A stretch of DNA of 64,000 bases from Aliibacillus thermotolerans. Its GTDB lineage: Bacteria; Bacillota; Bacilli; Bacillales; Marinococcaceae. Position numbers and translations under genes: made by a program. The notes under the pieces are model-generated. The model ran no database searches. It was given only the letters and a program-made list of their open reading frames with translations, and was not told the DNA's origin. Position 1 is the first letter of the stretch. Every line of letters starts with the position of its first letter. Shown piece after piece: positions 44,403-53,338 of the stretch. The stretch lies in the NCBI RefSeq assembly GCF_027853235.1, contig NZ_WKJG01000108.1:19766-83765 (forward strand), in the 5' to 3' direction.

Positions 44403-45067
44403 TTGTTAGTGTCATTGTGCCTGCTTACAATGAAGAAAAAAATATAAAAACGACGTTGAAAGCCATTAAAAAAGCCGGTTTTGCGGACGAAGTTGTAGGA
44501 GTGAATGATGGTAGTCGGGATAAAACGGGGAAAATTTTAGAAAAATATTGTGATAAAACGATTTCTTTTATTAAAAACCACGGAAAAACAACCGCTGTAC
44601 AAGTTGGCTGGCTCGCTTGTCGTGGAGATATTATTGTGATTTTAGATGCCGATCTAAAAGAAAGCGCCATGCATGGAGCGAAATTAATTGAACCACTGAT
44701 AAACAATGAGGCGGATTTAATTATCGGTGCGGTCAAAAACACGAAAAGCGGCTTTGGCTTCGTGAAAAAACGAGTGCAGCGATTGATTGAAAAAAAGTGC
44801 GGGGTCTATTTAGAAATGCCTTTATCTGGACAACGCGCGTTTTTACGCAAACATTTAAATGATTATCAAGAAGTAAAAGCCGATGGTTTTGGTTTAGAAA
44901 CGATGATGACGTTAAAAGCGATTGAAAAAGGATTTACCATTAAAGAAATTGAAGCCCCTTTTGTCCATATCGGGAAAGGAAAAGGACCTTTTGGATGGTG
45001 GCATCGCGGAAAACAATGGGTGGAGGTGGAGCGGAGTTTATGGAAATATGGGAAATCTTCTTTATAA
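44399..45067 (+). CDS. Family 2 glycosyltransferase
   Basis: 222-residue GT-A fold enzyme without transmembrane segments. NDP-sugar motifs: VSVIVPAYNEEKNI, NDGSRDKT and metal-binding DADL; acceptor region GLETMMTLKAIEKGF. Substrate unknown; polyprenyl-phosphate sugar transfer is plausible given the membrane phosphoglycosyltransferase that follows. GTG 44399 overlaps the steA stop; AAAGGAGG lies just upstream. Overlaps the next gene by 28 bases. Confidence 0.82.
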   Translation: MIVSVIVPAYNEEKNIKTTLKAIKKAGFADEVVGVNDGSRDKTGKILEKYCDKTISFIKNHGKTTAVQVGWLACRGDIIVILDADLKESAMHGAKLIEPLINNEADLIIGAVKNTKSGFGFVKKRVQRLIEKKCGVYLEMPLSGQRAFLRKHLNDYQEVKADGFGLETMMTLKAIEKGFTIKEIEAPFVHIGKGKGPFGWWHRGKQWVEVERSLWKYGKSSL

Positions 45068-45831
45068 GTTTGTTACCTCTTACTTTGTTCCCTGTCATGC
45101 AATCCATCTCTTATCAAAAAAAATGGTTACAGCGGAATTATGAAGGAAAACGAATTCCTTATACGTTAGGTGTGTTACTTCTAAGTTATACCGCTTTATT
45201 TTTCTATGTTTTTCCCGTGGAACATCGATTGTTATTATTAGTGTATATCACGTTATTGTGGTTTGTTGGTTGGATGGACGATGTGAAAGGAACGAAATAT
45301 CCGAAAGGTATTAAAGGACATCTTCGGTACTTTATCGAATATAAAAAATGGACCACTGCTTTAACTAAAATGCTAGGTATCAGTGTGGCATCGTTTTTTG
45401 TGATCATTGTCAGCGCTGACATGGACTGGGGTGCACTCATATCGTTTGGTATATTGATTTTATCCCCGCACGTTACCAATGCCTTTGATACGAGACCATT
45501 ACGCGTCTGGAAATGGTCGGTCATTCAATTTATTATCTTTTCTTTTTTCCTTCCATCCATTCAAGAAAATATAGCGTTGTATATGTTCATTTTTTTGATC
45601 GTTTGGGGATATGTCGAGACCACGAAAAAAGCAATGCTCGGTGATAACGGGGCAACGTGTATTGGCGGGATAATTGCGGTGTTACTCGTATTTTCAACCC
45701 CTTTATCTGTTCAACTCGTTACGTTGTTTTTATATGTCGGCATTACATGGATCGTAGAAAAAATCTCTCTTCACGAGTGGATTGAGAAAATCTCGATGTT
45801 ACGAGCAATTGATCGATTGGGACGACTATAG
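45040..45831 (+). CDS. MraY/WecA-like membrane phosphoglycosyltransferase homologue
   Basis: 263 residues with eight or more hydrophobic helices. Key motifs of the polyprenyl-phosphate phosphosugar transferase family in order: GWMDDVKGT (DDxxK), NAFDTRPLRVWK (NxxD/DxR block), and MLGDNGATCIGG (GDNG). The central motif is atypical (FDTRPLRVWK instead of NLTDGLDGL), so substrate or activity may differ from MraY and TagO. ATG 45040 with GGTGGAGCGGA upstream; a start at 44995 would overlap the glycosyltransferase further. Confidence 0.7.
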   Translation: MEIWEIFFISLLPLTLFPVMQSISYQKKWLQRNYEGKRIPYTLGVLLLSYTALFFYVFPVEHRLLLLVYITLLWFVGWMDDVKGTKYPKGIKGHLRYFIEYKKWTTALTKMLGISVASFFVIIVSADMDWGALISFGILILSPHVTNAFDTRPLRVWKWSVIQFIIFSFFLPSIQENIALYMFIFLIVWGYVETTKKAMLGDNGATCIGGIIAVLLVFSTPLSVQLVTLFLYVGITWIVEKISLHEWIEKISMLRAIDRLGRL

Positions 45832-45902
45832 TAGATCCTATATTTGTGACAGGAAGAGTTCAAATGGAATAGAGACAGTTGAAACTTGTGGAAGGATGTC
45901 TA

Positions 45903-45923
45903 GAAGCGCTTGCTTCGCGCTTC
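45903..45923. repeat. Inverted repeat between convergent genes
   Basis: GAAGCGC-TTGCTTC-GCGCTTC. No T-tract, so it is a weak terminator candidate; it separates the MraY-like gene from the convergent yqzF. Confidence 0.5.
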
Positions 45924-45958
45924 CAGAGAACATTTGATTAAAAGGAAATGTTTGTCAG

Positions 45959-46222
45959 TTAGGATGAAGAGGAAGAAGATGATTTTTCTTCTTCTTTTGG
46001 TGTGATAAAAGCTACTTTGTTGTTTTTACGATCGCGATATCGAACGAAACCGGCGATAAACCAAATGCCAAAAACGACGAGAAACAGCCCGGTGAAAAAC
46101 TGTAACCAAAGAAATGGAAAGGGGGCTTGTAACTCTTGAAACATCGTATCCCTCATTAATTTAATCCCAATCATCGCAAGTATCCCTGGTATCACGAGTA
46201 TGAGTAGAGCAATGATCCTCAC
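45959..46222 (-). CDS. yqzF: YqzF, DUF2627 membrane protein
   Basis: 87 residues: two membrane helices (IIALLILVIPGILAMIGIKLM and FLWLQFFTGLFLVVFGIWFIAGF), basic loop RYRDRKNNK and an unusual poly-serine tail (seven Ser). LMRDTMFQELQAPFPFLWLQF is the DUF2627 signature. GGAGGAACC upstream on the minus strand. Function unknown; located near spo0A/bkd as in B. subtilis. Confidence 0.85.
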   Translation of the reverse strand: MRIIALLILVIPGILAMIGIKLMRDTMFQELQAPFPFLWLQFFTGLFLVVFGIWFIAGFVRYRDRKNNKVAFITPKEEEKSSSSSSS

Positions 46223-46265
46223 AAAAGGTTCCTCCTTTTACAAGTACATCACGATGAAATCTTCA

Positions 46266-46280
46266 AATTTTAACAAAATG
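46266..46280 (+). promoter_or_regulatory. Possible CodY box upstream of bcd
   Basis: AATTTTAACAAAATG matches the CodY motif AATTTTCWGAAAATT at 12 of 15 positions. CodY senses branched-chain amino acids, so control of bcd would make sense. TATAAT elements lie at 46297-46302 and 46320-46325. No sigma-54 -24/-12 element and no bkdR gene are seen. Confidence 0.35.
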
Positions 46281-46391
46281 ATGTTCTTTTCTTTATTATA
46301 ATGGAAGAAAGAATGTTTGTATAATGAACAAACAAAGAATAGAATATGATGGAGAAGAAAAAGACAACTAGTAGAAAGAGGGTAAAAACAG

Positions 46392-47492
46392 ATGGAAGTA
46401 TTTCAACGATTGGAACAAGAAGATTATGAACAAGTGATTTATTGTCAAGATCGCGCATCGGGGTTAAAGGCGATCATCGTTATTCATGACACAACCCTTG
46501 GCCCTGCCCTAGGAGGAGCGCGGATGTGGAATTATGCATCCGAAGAAGAAGCGTTAGAAGATGCCCTTCGTCTCGCAAAAGGAATGACGTATAAAAACGC
46601 TGCTGCCGGATTAAATTTAGGTGGCGGAAAAACAGTGATTATTGGAGACGCGCGGCGAGATAAAAATGAAGAAATGTTTCGGGCATACGGTCGCTACATC
46701 CAAGGTTTAAATGGTCGGTACATTACTGCAGAAGATGTTGGAACAACGGTTGAAGATATGGATATTATTTATCAAGAAACCGACTATGTAACCGGGGTTT
46801 CTCCTGCATTCGGTTCCAGTGGAAATCCTTCTCCTATGACGGCTTATGGGATTTATGTTGGCATGAAAGCAGCCGCAAAGGAAGCTTTTGGAAGTGATGA
46901 TTTGTCCGGAAAAACGATTGCTGTGCAAGGAGTTGGAAATGTTGCCTATCATTTATGTTCTCACTTGCATGAAGAAGGGGCGAAACTAGTCGTTACCGAC
47001 ATTCATCAAGATGCGGTGGAGCGAGCTGTTCAAGATTTTCAGGCGGAAGCTGTCGACCCGAATGATATTTATGATGTCAATGCTGACATCTTTAGCCCTT
47101 GTGCACTTGGTGCGATTTTAAATGACGAAACGATTCCTCGCTTAAAAGCGAAAGTGGTAGCCGGTTCTGCTAATAACCAGTTAAAGGAAAATAGACATGG
47201 AGATATGTTGCATGAACGCGGTATCGTCTACGCTCCTGATTATGTCATTAATGCTGGTGGCGTCATTAATGTAGCCGATGAACTACATGGCTATAATAAA
47301 GAACGTGCAAAGAAAAAAGTGAGTGGTTTGTACGACAGAATGACCCAAATTTTTGAAGTGGCAAAGAGAGACGGAATTCCAACGCATCAAGCGGCTGACC
47401 GTTTAGCAGAAGAACGAATGGAAAAGGTAAAAAATGCTAGAAACACATTTTTACAAAATGAACATCATATTTTAAGTAGAAGAAGGAAGTAG
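46392..47492 (+). CDS. bcd: Leucine dehydrogenase
   Basis: NAD-dependent oxidative deamination of Leu, Ile and Val to 2-oxo acids. 366 residues. Catalytic Lys80 in [12 protein letters not shown], glycine-rich [10 protein letters not shown], and the dinucleotide-binding [10 protein letters not shown]. First gene of the branched-chain degradation cluster; lies 15-23 bases before lpdV. GAGGGTAAAAAC precedes the ATG. Confidence 0.95.
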   Translation: MEVFQRLEQEDYEQVIYCQDRASGLKAIIVIHDTTLGPALGGARMWNYASEEEALEDALRLAKGMTYKNAAAGLNLGGGKTVIIGDARRDKNEEMFRAYGRYIQGLNGRYITAEDVGTTVEDMDIIYQETDYVTGVSPAFGSSGNPSPMTAYGIYVGMKAAAKEAFGSDDLSGKTIAVQGVGNVAYHLCSHLHEEGAKLVVTDIHQDAVERAVQDFQAEAVDPNDIYDVNADIFSPCALGAILNDETIPRLKAKVVAGSANNQLKENRHGDMLHERGIVYAPDYVINAGGVINVADELHGYNKERAKKKVSGLYDRMTQIFEVAKRDGIPTHQAADRLAEERMEKVKNARNTFLQNEHHILSRRRK

Positions 47493-47515
47493 CATATAGG
47501 AGAGGAGTGGATCGT

Positions 47516-48931
47516 GTGACACACTCGTATGACCTAGTCGTTCTTGGGGGCGGAACGGGCGGATATGTTGCAGCAATTAAAGCGGCGCAATCCGGTTTGA
47601 AAACAGCGATTGTGGAAAAAAAGAAATTAGGCGGAACTTGCTTACATAGTGGCTGCATTCCGAGTAAGGCGTTATTAAAAAGCGCCGAATTGTATGCTTT
47701 GATGAAAGAATCAGAGCAGTTTGGCATACACATGAAAGAAATAGCGCTTCATTTTTCTCAAGTGCAACGTCGGAAAGAAGAAATTATTGAGCGTTTATAT
47801 AAGGGCGTACAATACTTAATGAAAAAAAATAACATTGACATATATGAAGGCCATGGGCGAATATTAGGGCCTTCTATCTTTTCGCCGACAGCGGGTACTG
47901 TTTCGGTAGAGATGAATGACGGGTCTGAAAACGTCCTATTAACACCGAAAAATATCATTATTGCGACAGGCTCTCGACCAAGATTGCTACCTTCCTTGGA
48001 TACATCCTTTGAACAAGTTGTGACATCGGAAGAAGCTCTTTCTTTGAAGGAGCTTCCTCATTCTGTTGCCATCATTGGAGGGGGCGTGATTGGGGTGGAA
48101 TGGGCCTCTTTACTTTCTGATTTTAATGTGGATGTAACAATCATTGAAGCAAACGACCGTATTTTGTCATCTGAAGACAGAGAGATTTCTGAAGAGTTGC
48201 AACGACGTTTAGAAAAGAGAGGAGTGAATGTGTGGACGAACGCTTCTTTTACTGTCCAAGAAAGAGAAAAGTCTCTTCAACTGACTGTTGCTTCTCATGG
48301 GACAACAGAAGAAGTCACTCCTGAAAAAATACTACTTGCGGTTGGTAGAAAAGGGAATATCGAACAGATAGGATTGGAAAATACAGACATCGTCGTAAAG
48401 GATGGCTGGATTGAGACAAACGAATATTATCAGACAAAAGAATCCCATATTTACGCCATTGGGGACGTGATTGGAGGTATGCAACTCGCCCATGTTGCAG
48501 CTCGAGAAGGCATCGTGGCTGTGGAGCATATTATCAATCAAAAGCCATGGACCTTTCATGATAAATCGGTTCCCGTTTGTGTCTACACGAGACCGGAAAT
48601 CGCGCGAGTTGGATGGACGGAAGAGGAAGCAAAAAAGGCAGGATATGAAGTGAAAACTGGGACTTTCCCTCTTTCTGCAAATGGTAAAGCGTTGATTCAT
48701 GGTGACGCCAATGGGTTTGTAAAAGTAGTGACCAACGCCAAAAACGACGATTTACTCGGCGTGCACATCATCGGATTGCATGCAACAGAACTGATTTCGG
48801 AAGCGTCTCTCGCAACGTATATGGATGCTTCTCAGTTGGAGTATAGCGAAGTGATCAGACCTCATCCATCACTTTCAGAAATGATCGGTGAAGCATCTCT
48901 TGGAGTCGTAGGGGAAGCAATTCACTTATGA
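47516..48931 (+). CDS. lpdV: Dihydrolipoyl dehydrogenase of the BCKDH complex (E3)
   Basis: Flavoprotein reoxidising the lipoyl arm of E2. About 471 residues. FAD motif VVLGGGTGGYVAA, redox disulfide GGTCLHSGCIPSK (Cys42 and Cys47), NAD-binding GGGVIGVEWAS, and C-terminal HPSLSEMIGEA with the catalytic His-Glu. GTG 47516 with AGGAGAGGAG upstream is preferred to GTG 47507. Confidence 0.95.
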   Translation: MTHSYDLVVLGGGTGGYVAAIKAAQSGLKTAIVEKKKLGGTCLHSGCIPSKALLKSAELYALMKESEQFGIHMKEIALHFSQVQRRKEEIIERLYKGVQYLMKKNNIDIYEGHGRILGPSIFSPTAGTVSVEMNDGSENVLLTPKNIIIATGSRPRLLPSLDTSFEQVVTSEEALSLKELPHSVAIIGGGVIGVEWASLLSDFNVDVTIIEANDRILSSEDREISEELQRRLEKRGVNVWTNASFTVQEREKSLQLTVASHGTTEEVTPEKILLAVGRKGNIEQIGLENTDIVVKDGWIETNEYYQTKESHIYAIGDVIGGMQLAHVAAREGIVAVEHIINQKPWTFHDKSVPVCVYTRPEIARVGWTEEEAKKAGYEVKTGTFPLSANGKALIHGDANGFVKVVTNAKNDDLLGVHIIGLHATELISEASLATYMDASQLEYSEVIRPHPSLSEMIGEASLGVVGEAIHL

Positions 48932-48950
48932 TTGGCAAAGGAGGCAACCA

Positions 48951-49964
48951 ATGACCAAATCAAGACATCAACAATTAGGTTTATCGGACGAAAAAGCCTT
49001 AGAGATGTATGAAACGATGCTACTTGCCAGGAAACTGGACGAACGGTTATGGCTTTTAAATCGTGCTGGAAAAATTCACTTCGTCATCTCTTGTCAAGGA
49101 CAAGAAGGAGTGCAAGTAGCAACTGCAATGGCCCTTGATAAAGATAAAGATTACATTCTTCCATATTATCGAGATTTAGGGATGGTATTACAATTTGGCA
49201 TGACGGTAAAAGAAGTGATGCTTCATAGTTTTGCTAAAGCGACAGATCCAAACTCCGGTGGCAGACAGATGCCCAGTCACTTCGGACAGCGGAAAAATCG
49301 GATTGTGACCGGATCATCTCCTGTGACGACGCAAGTTCCTCACGCTGTCGGGTTTGCATTGGCAGCAAAAATGCAACAAAAAGATTTTGTCACTTTAACA
49401 AGTTTCGGAGAAGGCTCTTCCAATCAAGGAGATTTTCATGAAGGACTAAATTTTGCCGGTGTGCATCAATTACCGGTTGTCTTTCTATGTGAAAATAATC
49501 AATACGCGATTTCTGTCCCAACAGAAAAACAGTTGGCATGTGAAAAAGTGTCTGATCGCGCTGTTGGTTACGGTATGAAAGGTGTCACGATTGATGGAAA
49601 TGATCCGTTAACAGTCTATGAAGTGATGAAGGAAGCGGTAGACCGTGCCCGTCTTGGTGGTGGTCCAAGTTTAATTGAAACCGTCTCGTACCGATTTACG
49701 CCCCATTCCAGTGATGATAACGATGCTTTTTATCGGGACAAAGAAGAAATAGAACAAGCGAGAGAAAAAGATTCATTAGTTGTTTATCGCACGTATTTAA
49801 AAGATATACATTTACTTACTGACGAGAAAGAAAAAGAAATCAACTCTCGGGTGGCTGAAATGATTGATGAGGCAACAACATATGCAGAAGAAGCGAAGGA
49901 TCCGGATCCCCATACTTTACTTCATCACGTGTATGGTACTCCTCATGGAGGTGACAAAACGTGA
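48951..49964 (+). CDS. bkdAA: Branched-chain 2-oxoacid dehydrogenase E1 alpha
   Basis: TPP-dependent decarboxylase alpha subunit. 337 residues; TPP/Mg motif GEGSSNQGDFHEGLNFAGVHQLPVVFLCENNQYAIS and phosphorylation-loop-like RFTPHSSDDND. AAAGGAGG precedes ATG. Overlaps bkdAB by four bases (GTGA). Confidence 0.95.
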   Translation: MTKSRHQQLGLSDEKALEMYETMLLARKLDERLWLLNRAGKIHFVISCQGQEGVQVATAMALDKDKDYILPYYRDLGMVLQFGMTVKEVMLHSFAKATDPNSGGRQMPSHFGQRKNRIVTGSSPVTTQVPHAVGFALAAKMQQKDFVTLTSFGEGSSNQGDFHEGLNFAGVHQLPVVFLCENNQYAISVPTEKQLACEKVSDRAVGYGMKGVTIDGNDPLTVYEVMKEAVDRARLGGGPSLIETVSYRFTPHSSDDNDAFYRDKEEIEQAREKDSLVVYRTYLKDIHLLTDEKEKEINSRVAEMIDEATTYAEEAKDPDPHTLLHHVYGTPHGGDKT

Positions 49965-50944
49965 GCGTAAAAACATATATTGAAGCGATCAGTGAAGCGT
50001 TAAAAGAAGAAATGATGAAAGATGAGCATGTTTTTGTTTTAGGAGAAGATGTAGGTAAAAAGGGAGGGGTCTTCCGCGTCACAGACGGTTTGATGGAACA
50101 GTTTGGAGAAGAGCGGGTGATGGATACACCTCTTGCTGAATCTGCTATTGCCGGGGTTGCTATTGGTGCGGCCATGTACGGCATGCGGCCTGTAGCGGAA
50201 ATGCAATTTGCCGATTTTATTATGCCTGCGGTCAATCAGATTGTTTCGGAAGCAGCAAAGATTCGTTATCGCTCTAATGGAGATTGGCACTGTCCCGTGA
50301 CGATTCGTGCACCTTTTGGCGGTGGCGTCCATGGGGGGTTGTATCATTCTCAGTCGGTAGAAGCATTGTTTGCGAATGTACCAGGTTTGAAAATTGTCAT
50401 TCCATCTACGCCATATGATGCCAAAGGACTGTTGAAAGCAGCGATCCGAGATGAAGATCCTGTTTTGTTTTTTGAGCATAAACGGGCGTATCGCTTGATT
50501 AAAGGAGAAGTACCGGATGATGACTACACAGTTCCTTTAGGAGTTGCAGACGTAAAACGAGAAGGGGAAGATGTCACGATTATAACTTATGGACTTTGTG
50601 TTCATTTCGCGTTGGAAGCAGCAGAAGCCTTAGCAGAAGAAGGCATCTCCACCCATGTCGTTGATTTACGTACGGTGTATCCGTTAGATAAAGAGACGAT
50701 TGTTGAAGCGGCCAAGAAAACGGGAAAAGTGCTGCTTGTGACGGAAGATAATAAAGAAGGAAGTGTGATCAGTGAAGTGGCTGCAGTGATTAGTGAAGCA
50801 TGTTTATTCGACCTCGATGCCCCGATCGAACGTCTTGCTGCTCCTGACGTACCTGCCATGCCGTATTCACCTGCGTTGGAAAAAGAATTTATGATCACCG
50901 CAGAAAAGGTCGAAAAAGCACTTCGAAAGCTGGCGGAGTTTTAA
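49961..50944 (+). CDS. bkdAB: Branched-chain 2-oxoacid dehydrogenase E1 beta
   Basis: 327-residue beta subunit: LGEDVGKKGGVFRVTDGL, TPLAESAIAGVAIGAA and the C-terminal transketolase fold (VHFALEAAEALAEEGI, VVDLRTVYPLD). GTG start overlaps bkdAA. AACGTGAGCG context with GGAGGTGAC upstream. Confidence 0.96.
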   Translation: MSVKTYIEAISEALKEEMMKDEHVFVLGEDVGKKGGVFRVTDGLMEQFGEERVMDTPLAESAIAGVAIGAAMYGMRPVAEMQFADFIMPAVNQIVSEAAKIRYRSNGDWHCPVTIRAPFGGGVHGGLYHSQSVEALFANVPGLKIVIPSTPYDAKGLLKAAIRDEDPVLFFEHKRAYRLIKGEVPDDDYTVPLGVADVKREGEDVTIITYGLCVHFALEAAEALAEEGISTHVVDLRTVYPLDKETIVEAAKKTGKVLLVTEDNKEGSVISEVAAVISEACLFDLDAPIERLAAPDVPAMPYSPALEKEFMITAEKVEKALRKLAEF

Positions 50945-50958
50945 AGGAGGAATCTTCA

Positions 50959-52176
50959 ATGGCAAAAGAAGTAACGATGCCACAGCTTGGAGAAAGTGTC
51001 ACTGAAGGGACGATTTCAAAGTGGCTAAAAGCAGAAGGAGATACGGTAAAAAAGTATGAAGCAATTGCCGAAGTGACGACGGACAAAGTAAATGCGGAAA
51101 TCCCTTCTTCCTACACAGGGACGATCACAAAAATTGTGGCAGAAGAAGATACAACCATTCCAGTAGGGGAAGTCATTTGTTACATGGAGACAGAAGAAGC
51201 GGAAGAGATACAAACAGAAACGAAAGAGGAAACGATCAAGCATACTCAAAAAGAGGAGCAGAGCGATGCAGATCAATCGATGAAAACGAGATATTCGCCA
51301 GTTGTGTTACGCTTAGCAACGGAACATCAAATCGATTTAACGAAAGTAACCGGAACAGGAAAACATGGGCGTATTACGAGAAAAGATGTGGAAAAAGTCA
51401 TTGCCGAAAAAGAAAACGTACACACTCCCGTCAATGAAGATCAGAAAATAGCAGTACCTGCTTCTATTCATGAACAAGGAGAAAAAATTCCTCTTTCTCC
51501 GGTTCGCAAACAAATCGCTCATCATACGACGAAGAGTTATCAAGAGATTCCTCACGCATGGATGATGACGGAAGCAGACGTTACCAACCTAGTTCGTTAT
51601 CGTGAAAAAATAAAAGAAGAATTTCGTCAAAAAGAAGGGTACCCTATTACAGTTTTTGCTTTTTTCGTTTCGATTGTCGTAGACGCATTACGACAATTCC
51701 CTGAATTAAATGCTGTGTGGGGAAAAGATCATCTCATCCAAAAAAATGATATTCACTTGTCTATTGCCGTATCACCAAAAGATGAGTTATATGCTCCAGT
51801 TCTTCGTCATGCGGATGAGAAAAGCGTGAGAGGAATCGCGAAAGGAATATACCAATTAGCGGAAAAAGCGAAAAGATCGGAAATCACGCAAGAAGATTTA
51901 GCCGGAGGAACGTTTACCGTAAATAACACCGGTGCTTTCGGTTCCATTCAATCGGCTCCGATTATTAATTATCCGCAAGCTGCCATTGTCTCTTTTGAAA
52001 AAATAGTGAAAAGACCAATGGTCATGGAAGGGGATATGATTGCAATTAGGCATATGGTAAACATTTGCCTTTCCCTAGATCATCGCATATTAGACGGCAG
52101 AATTTGTGGGCAATTCCTGCAATATATTAAAGAACGGTTGGAACAGTTTCAACCGAATGAAATCAGTATACTGTAA
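50959..52176 (+). CDS. bkdB: Branched-chain 2-oxoacid dehydrogenase E2
   Basis: Lipoyl-bearing acyltransferase core. 405 residues: lipoyl domain with Lys43 in TTDKVNAEIPS, acidic linker, E3-binding domain (SPVVLRLATEHQIDLTKVTGTG), and catalytic domain ending in SLDHRILDGRICGQF (His and Asp of HxxxDG). Makes isobutyryl-, isovaleryl- and 2-methylbutyryl-CoA for iso/anteiso fatty acids. AAAGGAGG before ATG. Last gene of the operon. Confidence 0.96.
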   Translation: MAKEVTMPQLGESVTEGTISKWLKAEGDTVKKYEAIAEVTTDKVNAEIPSSYTGTITKIVAEEDTTIPVGEVICYMETEEAEEIQTETKEETIKHTQKEEQSDADQSMKTRYSPVVLRLATEHQIDLTKVTGTGKHGRITRKDVEKVIAEKENVHTPVNEDQKIAVPASIHEQGEKIPLSPVRKQIAHHTTKSYQEIPHAWMMTEADVTNLVRYREKIKEEFRQKEGYPITVFAFFVSIVVDALRQFPELNAVWGKDHLIQKNDIHLSIAVSPKDELYAPVLRHADEKSVRGIAKGIYQLAEKAKRSEITQEDLAGGTFTVNNTGAFGSIQSAPIINYPQAAIVSFEKIVKRPMVMEGDMIAIRHMVNICLSLDHRILDGRICGQFLQYIKERLEQFQPNEISIL

Positions 52177-52185
52177 CGTTTTTCA

Positions 52186-52231
52186 ATCAAAACCTAAGAA
52201 TGCCGTACAACATTCTTAGGTTTTGATTTTG
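52186..52231 (+). terminator. Terminator of the bkd operon
   Basis: ATCAAAACCTAAGAATG / CATTCTTAGGTTTTGAT 17-bp stem, 8-nt loop, then TTTTG. Confidence 0.93.
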
Positions 52232-52236
52232 TATCT

Positions 52237-52257
52237 AAATCAGAATCATTACTATTT
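52237..52257 (+). promoter_or_regulatory. Zur-box-like operator
   Basis: A 21-base site reading AAATC-AGAAT-C-ATTAC-TATTT in blocks; it differs from the Bacillus Zur consensus AAATCGTAATNATTACGATTT (in blocks) at three positions. It overlaps the -35 hexamer of the next promoter, so Zur-Zn binding would repress it. Confidence 0.65.
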
Positions 52258-52283
52258 ACATTTGTCAATGAATACGCTACACT
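52255..52283 (+). promoter_or_regulatory. Promoter of the zinc lipoprotein gene
   Basis: TTTACA (52255-52260), 17-base spacer, TACACT (52278-52283). Confidence 0.6.
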
Positions 52284-52317
52284 AACAAAAGTAAAGAACG
52301 AGAGGAGGGGAAGTTCG

Positions 52318-53247
52318 ATGAAACGAGGGGTTTTTATTTATAGTGTTTTATTGTTTCTAATGATTATTCTTTCAGGTTGTGGTGAAGAACAAGAAGAAAT
52401 AAATGAAGAAAAGGATGAGGTGCTTACGGTCTATACGACACTGTTTGTTTGGGAAGATATCGCCACACAAATTGGAGGAGAACATGTTCAAGTAAAAAAC
52501 ATCGTACCACCTGGAAGTGACGCCCACAGTTTTGAACCTACTGCGCAAATGATGATTGATATCGCAGAAGCAGACGCATTTATATATACCGGTCAAGGGA
52601 TGGAAGGGTTTGCTGACGCCGTCGAAAAAGCAGTATCGAACGAAAATACAAAGATGATTCAAGTGACAGAAGGAATGCAACTAAATGAAAGTGACGCACA
52701 TGGACATGAAGACCATGAGGGTCATCATCATGATGTAGACCCTCATGTTTGGCTCGATCCCGTGCTCATGGTGGAAGCCGTAGAGACGATTTCCGCTGCT
52801 TTTAGCGACTTACTGCCTGAGCACCAGCATACTTTTCTTGAAAATAAAAACCGCATCGTTGCGGATATCGAAGAATTACACGAACAATTTACTGAAGTGG
52901 TGAATGAAGCGGAACGTAAAACAATCGTTGTGTCACATAGAGCTTATGGGTATTGGGAAGAACGCTATGGAATAGAACAATTAGCATTGACAGGATTAGA
53001 TCCCGCCTATGAACCTTCTCAAAAAGAGATAGAAGAAATGATCGCACGGATAAAAAATGAAAAGATTCCATACATTTTAGTAGAATCAAACATCTCCGCA
53101 AAAGTAGCAGATGTCATTCAATCAGAGACGGGAGTGGAAAGGCTTCCGATTCATAATCTTGAAACGGTAACGGAAGAAGAGCAAAAAAAAGGATATATGG
53201 AATTGATGGAAGAAAACATTGCACACGTCCAGCAAGCATTGGAATAA
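52318..53247 (+). CDS. znuA: Zinc-binding ABC transporter lipoprotein (ZnuA/AdcA type)
   Basis: Cluster A-I metal-binding protein of zinc uptake. 309 residues. Lipobox LSGC with Cys21, N-terminal lobe, His/Asp-rich loop at about 126-143 (DAHGHEDHEGHHHDVDPH) typical for zinc rather than manganese proteins, then a helical backbone and C-terminal lobe with VVSHRAYGYWEERYG and LVESNISAKVAD. GAGGAGGGGAAG precedes ATG. No permease or ATPase gene is adjacent, so it works with a transporter encoded elsewhere. Zinc repression via the upstream box is likely. Confidence 0.88.
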   Translation: MKRGVFIYSVLLFLMIILSGCGEEQEEINEEKDEVLTVYTTLFVWEDIATQIGGEHVQVKNIVPPGSDAHSFEPTAQMMIDIAEADAFIYTGQGMEGFADAVEKAVSNENTKMIQVTEGMQLNESDAHGHEDHEGHHHDVDPHVWLDPVLMVEAVETISAAFSDLLPEHQHTFLENKNRIVADIEELHEQFTEVVNEAERKTIVVSHRAYGYWEERYGIEQLALTGLDPAYEPSQKEIEEMIARIKNEKIPYILVESNISAKVADVIQSETGVERLPIHNLETVTEEEQKKGYMELMEENIAHVQQALE

Positions 53248-53268
53248 TAAAAATAAAAAGCCCATTGC

Positions 53269-53298
53269 TTGTATCTTCTTTGTAAGATTCGATACAAT
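53269..53298 (+). promoter_or_regulatory. Promoter with inverted repeat before brxB
   Basis: TTGTAT (53269-53274), 18-base spacer, TACAAT (53293-53298). The same bases form TTGTATC / GATACAA arms 15 bases apart, which may be incidental. Confidence 0.4.
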
Positions 53299-53338
53299 GA
53301 ATAGTGATAAATAAAACGAAAAGAAAGGAAGGTTCTTG

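Noticed and set aside
46223..46391. Sigma-54 (-24/-12) promoter for bcd
   Set aside because: No TGGCAC-N5-TTGCW-like element found; only sigma-A-like TATAAT hexamers.
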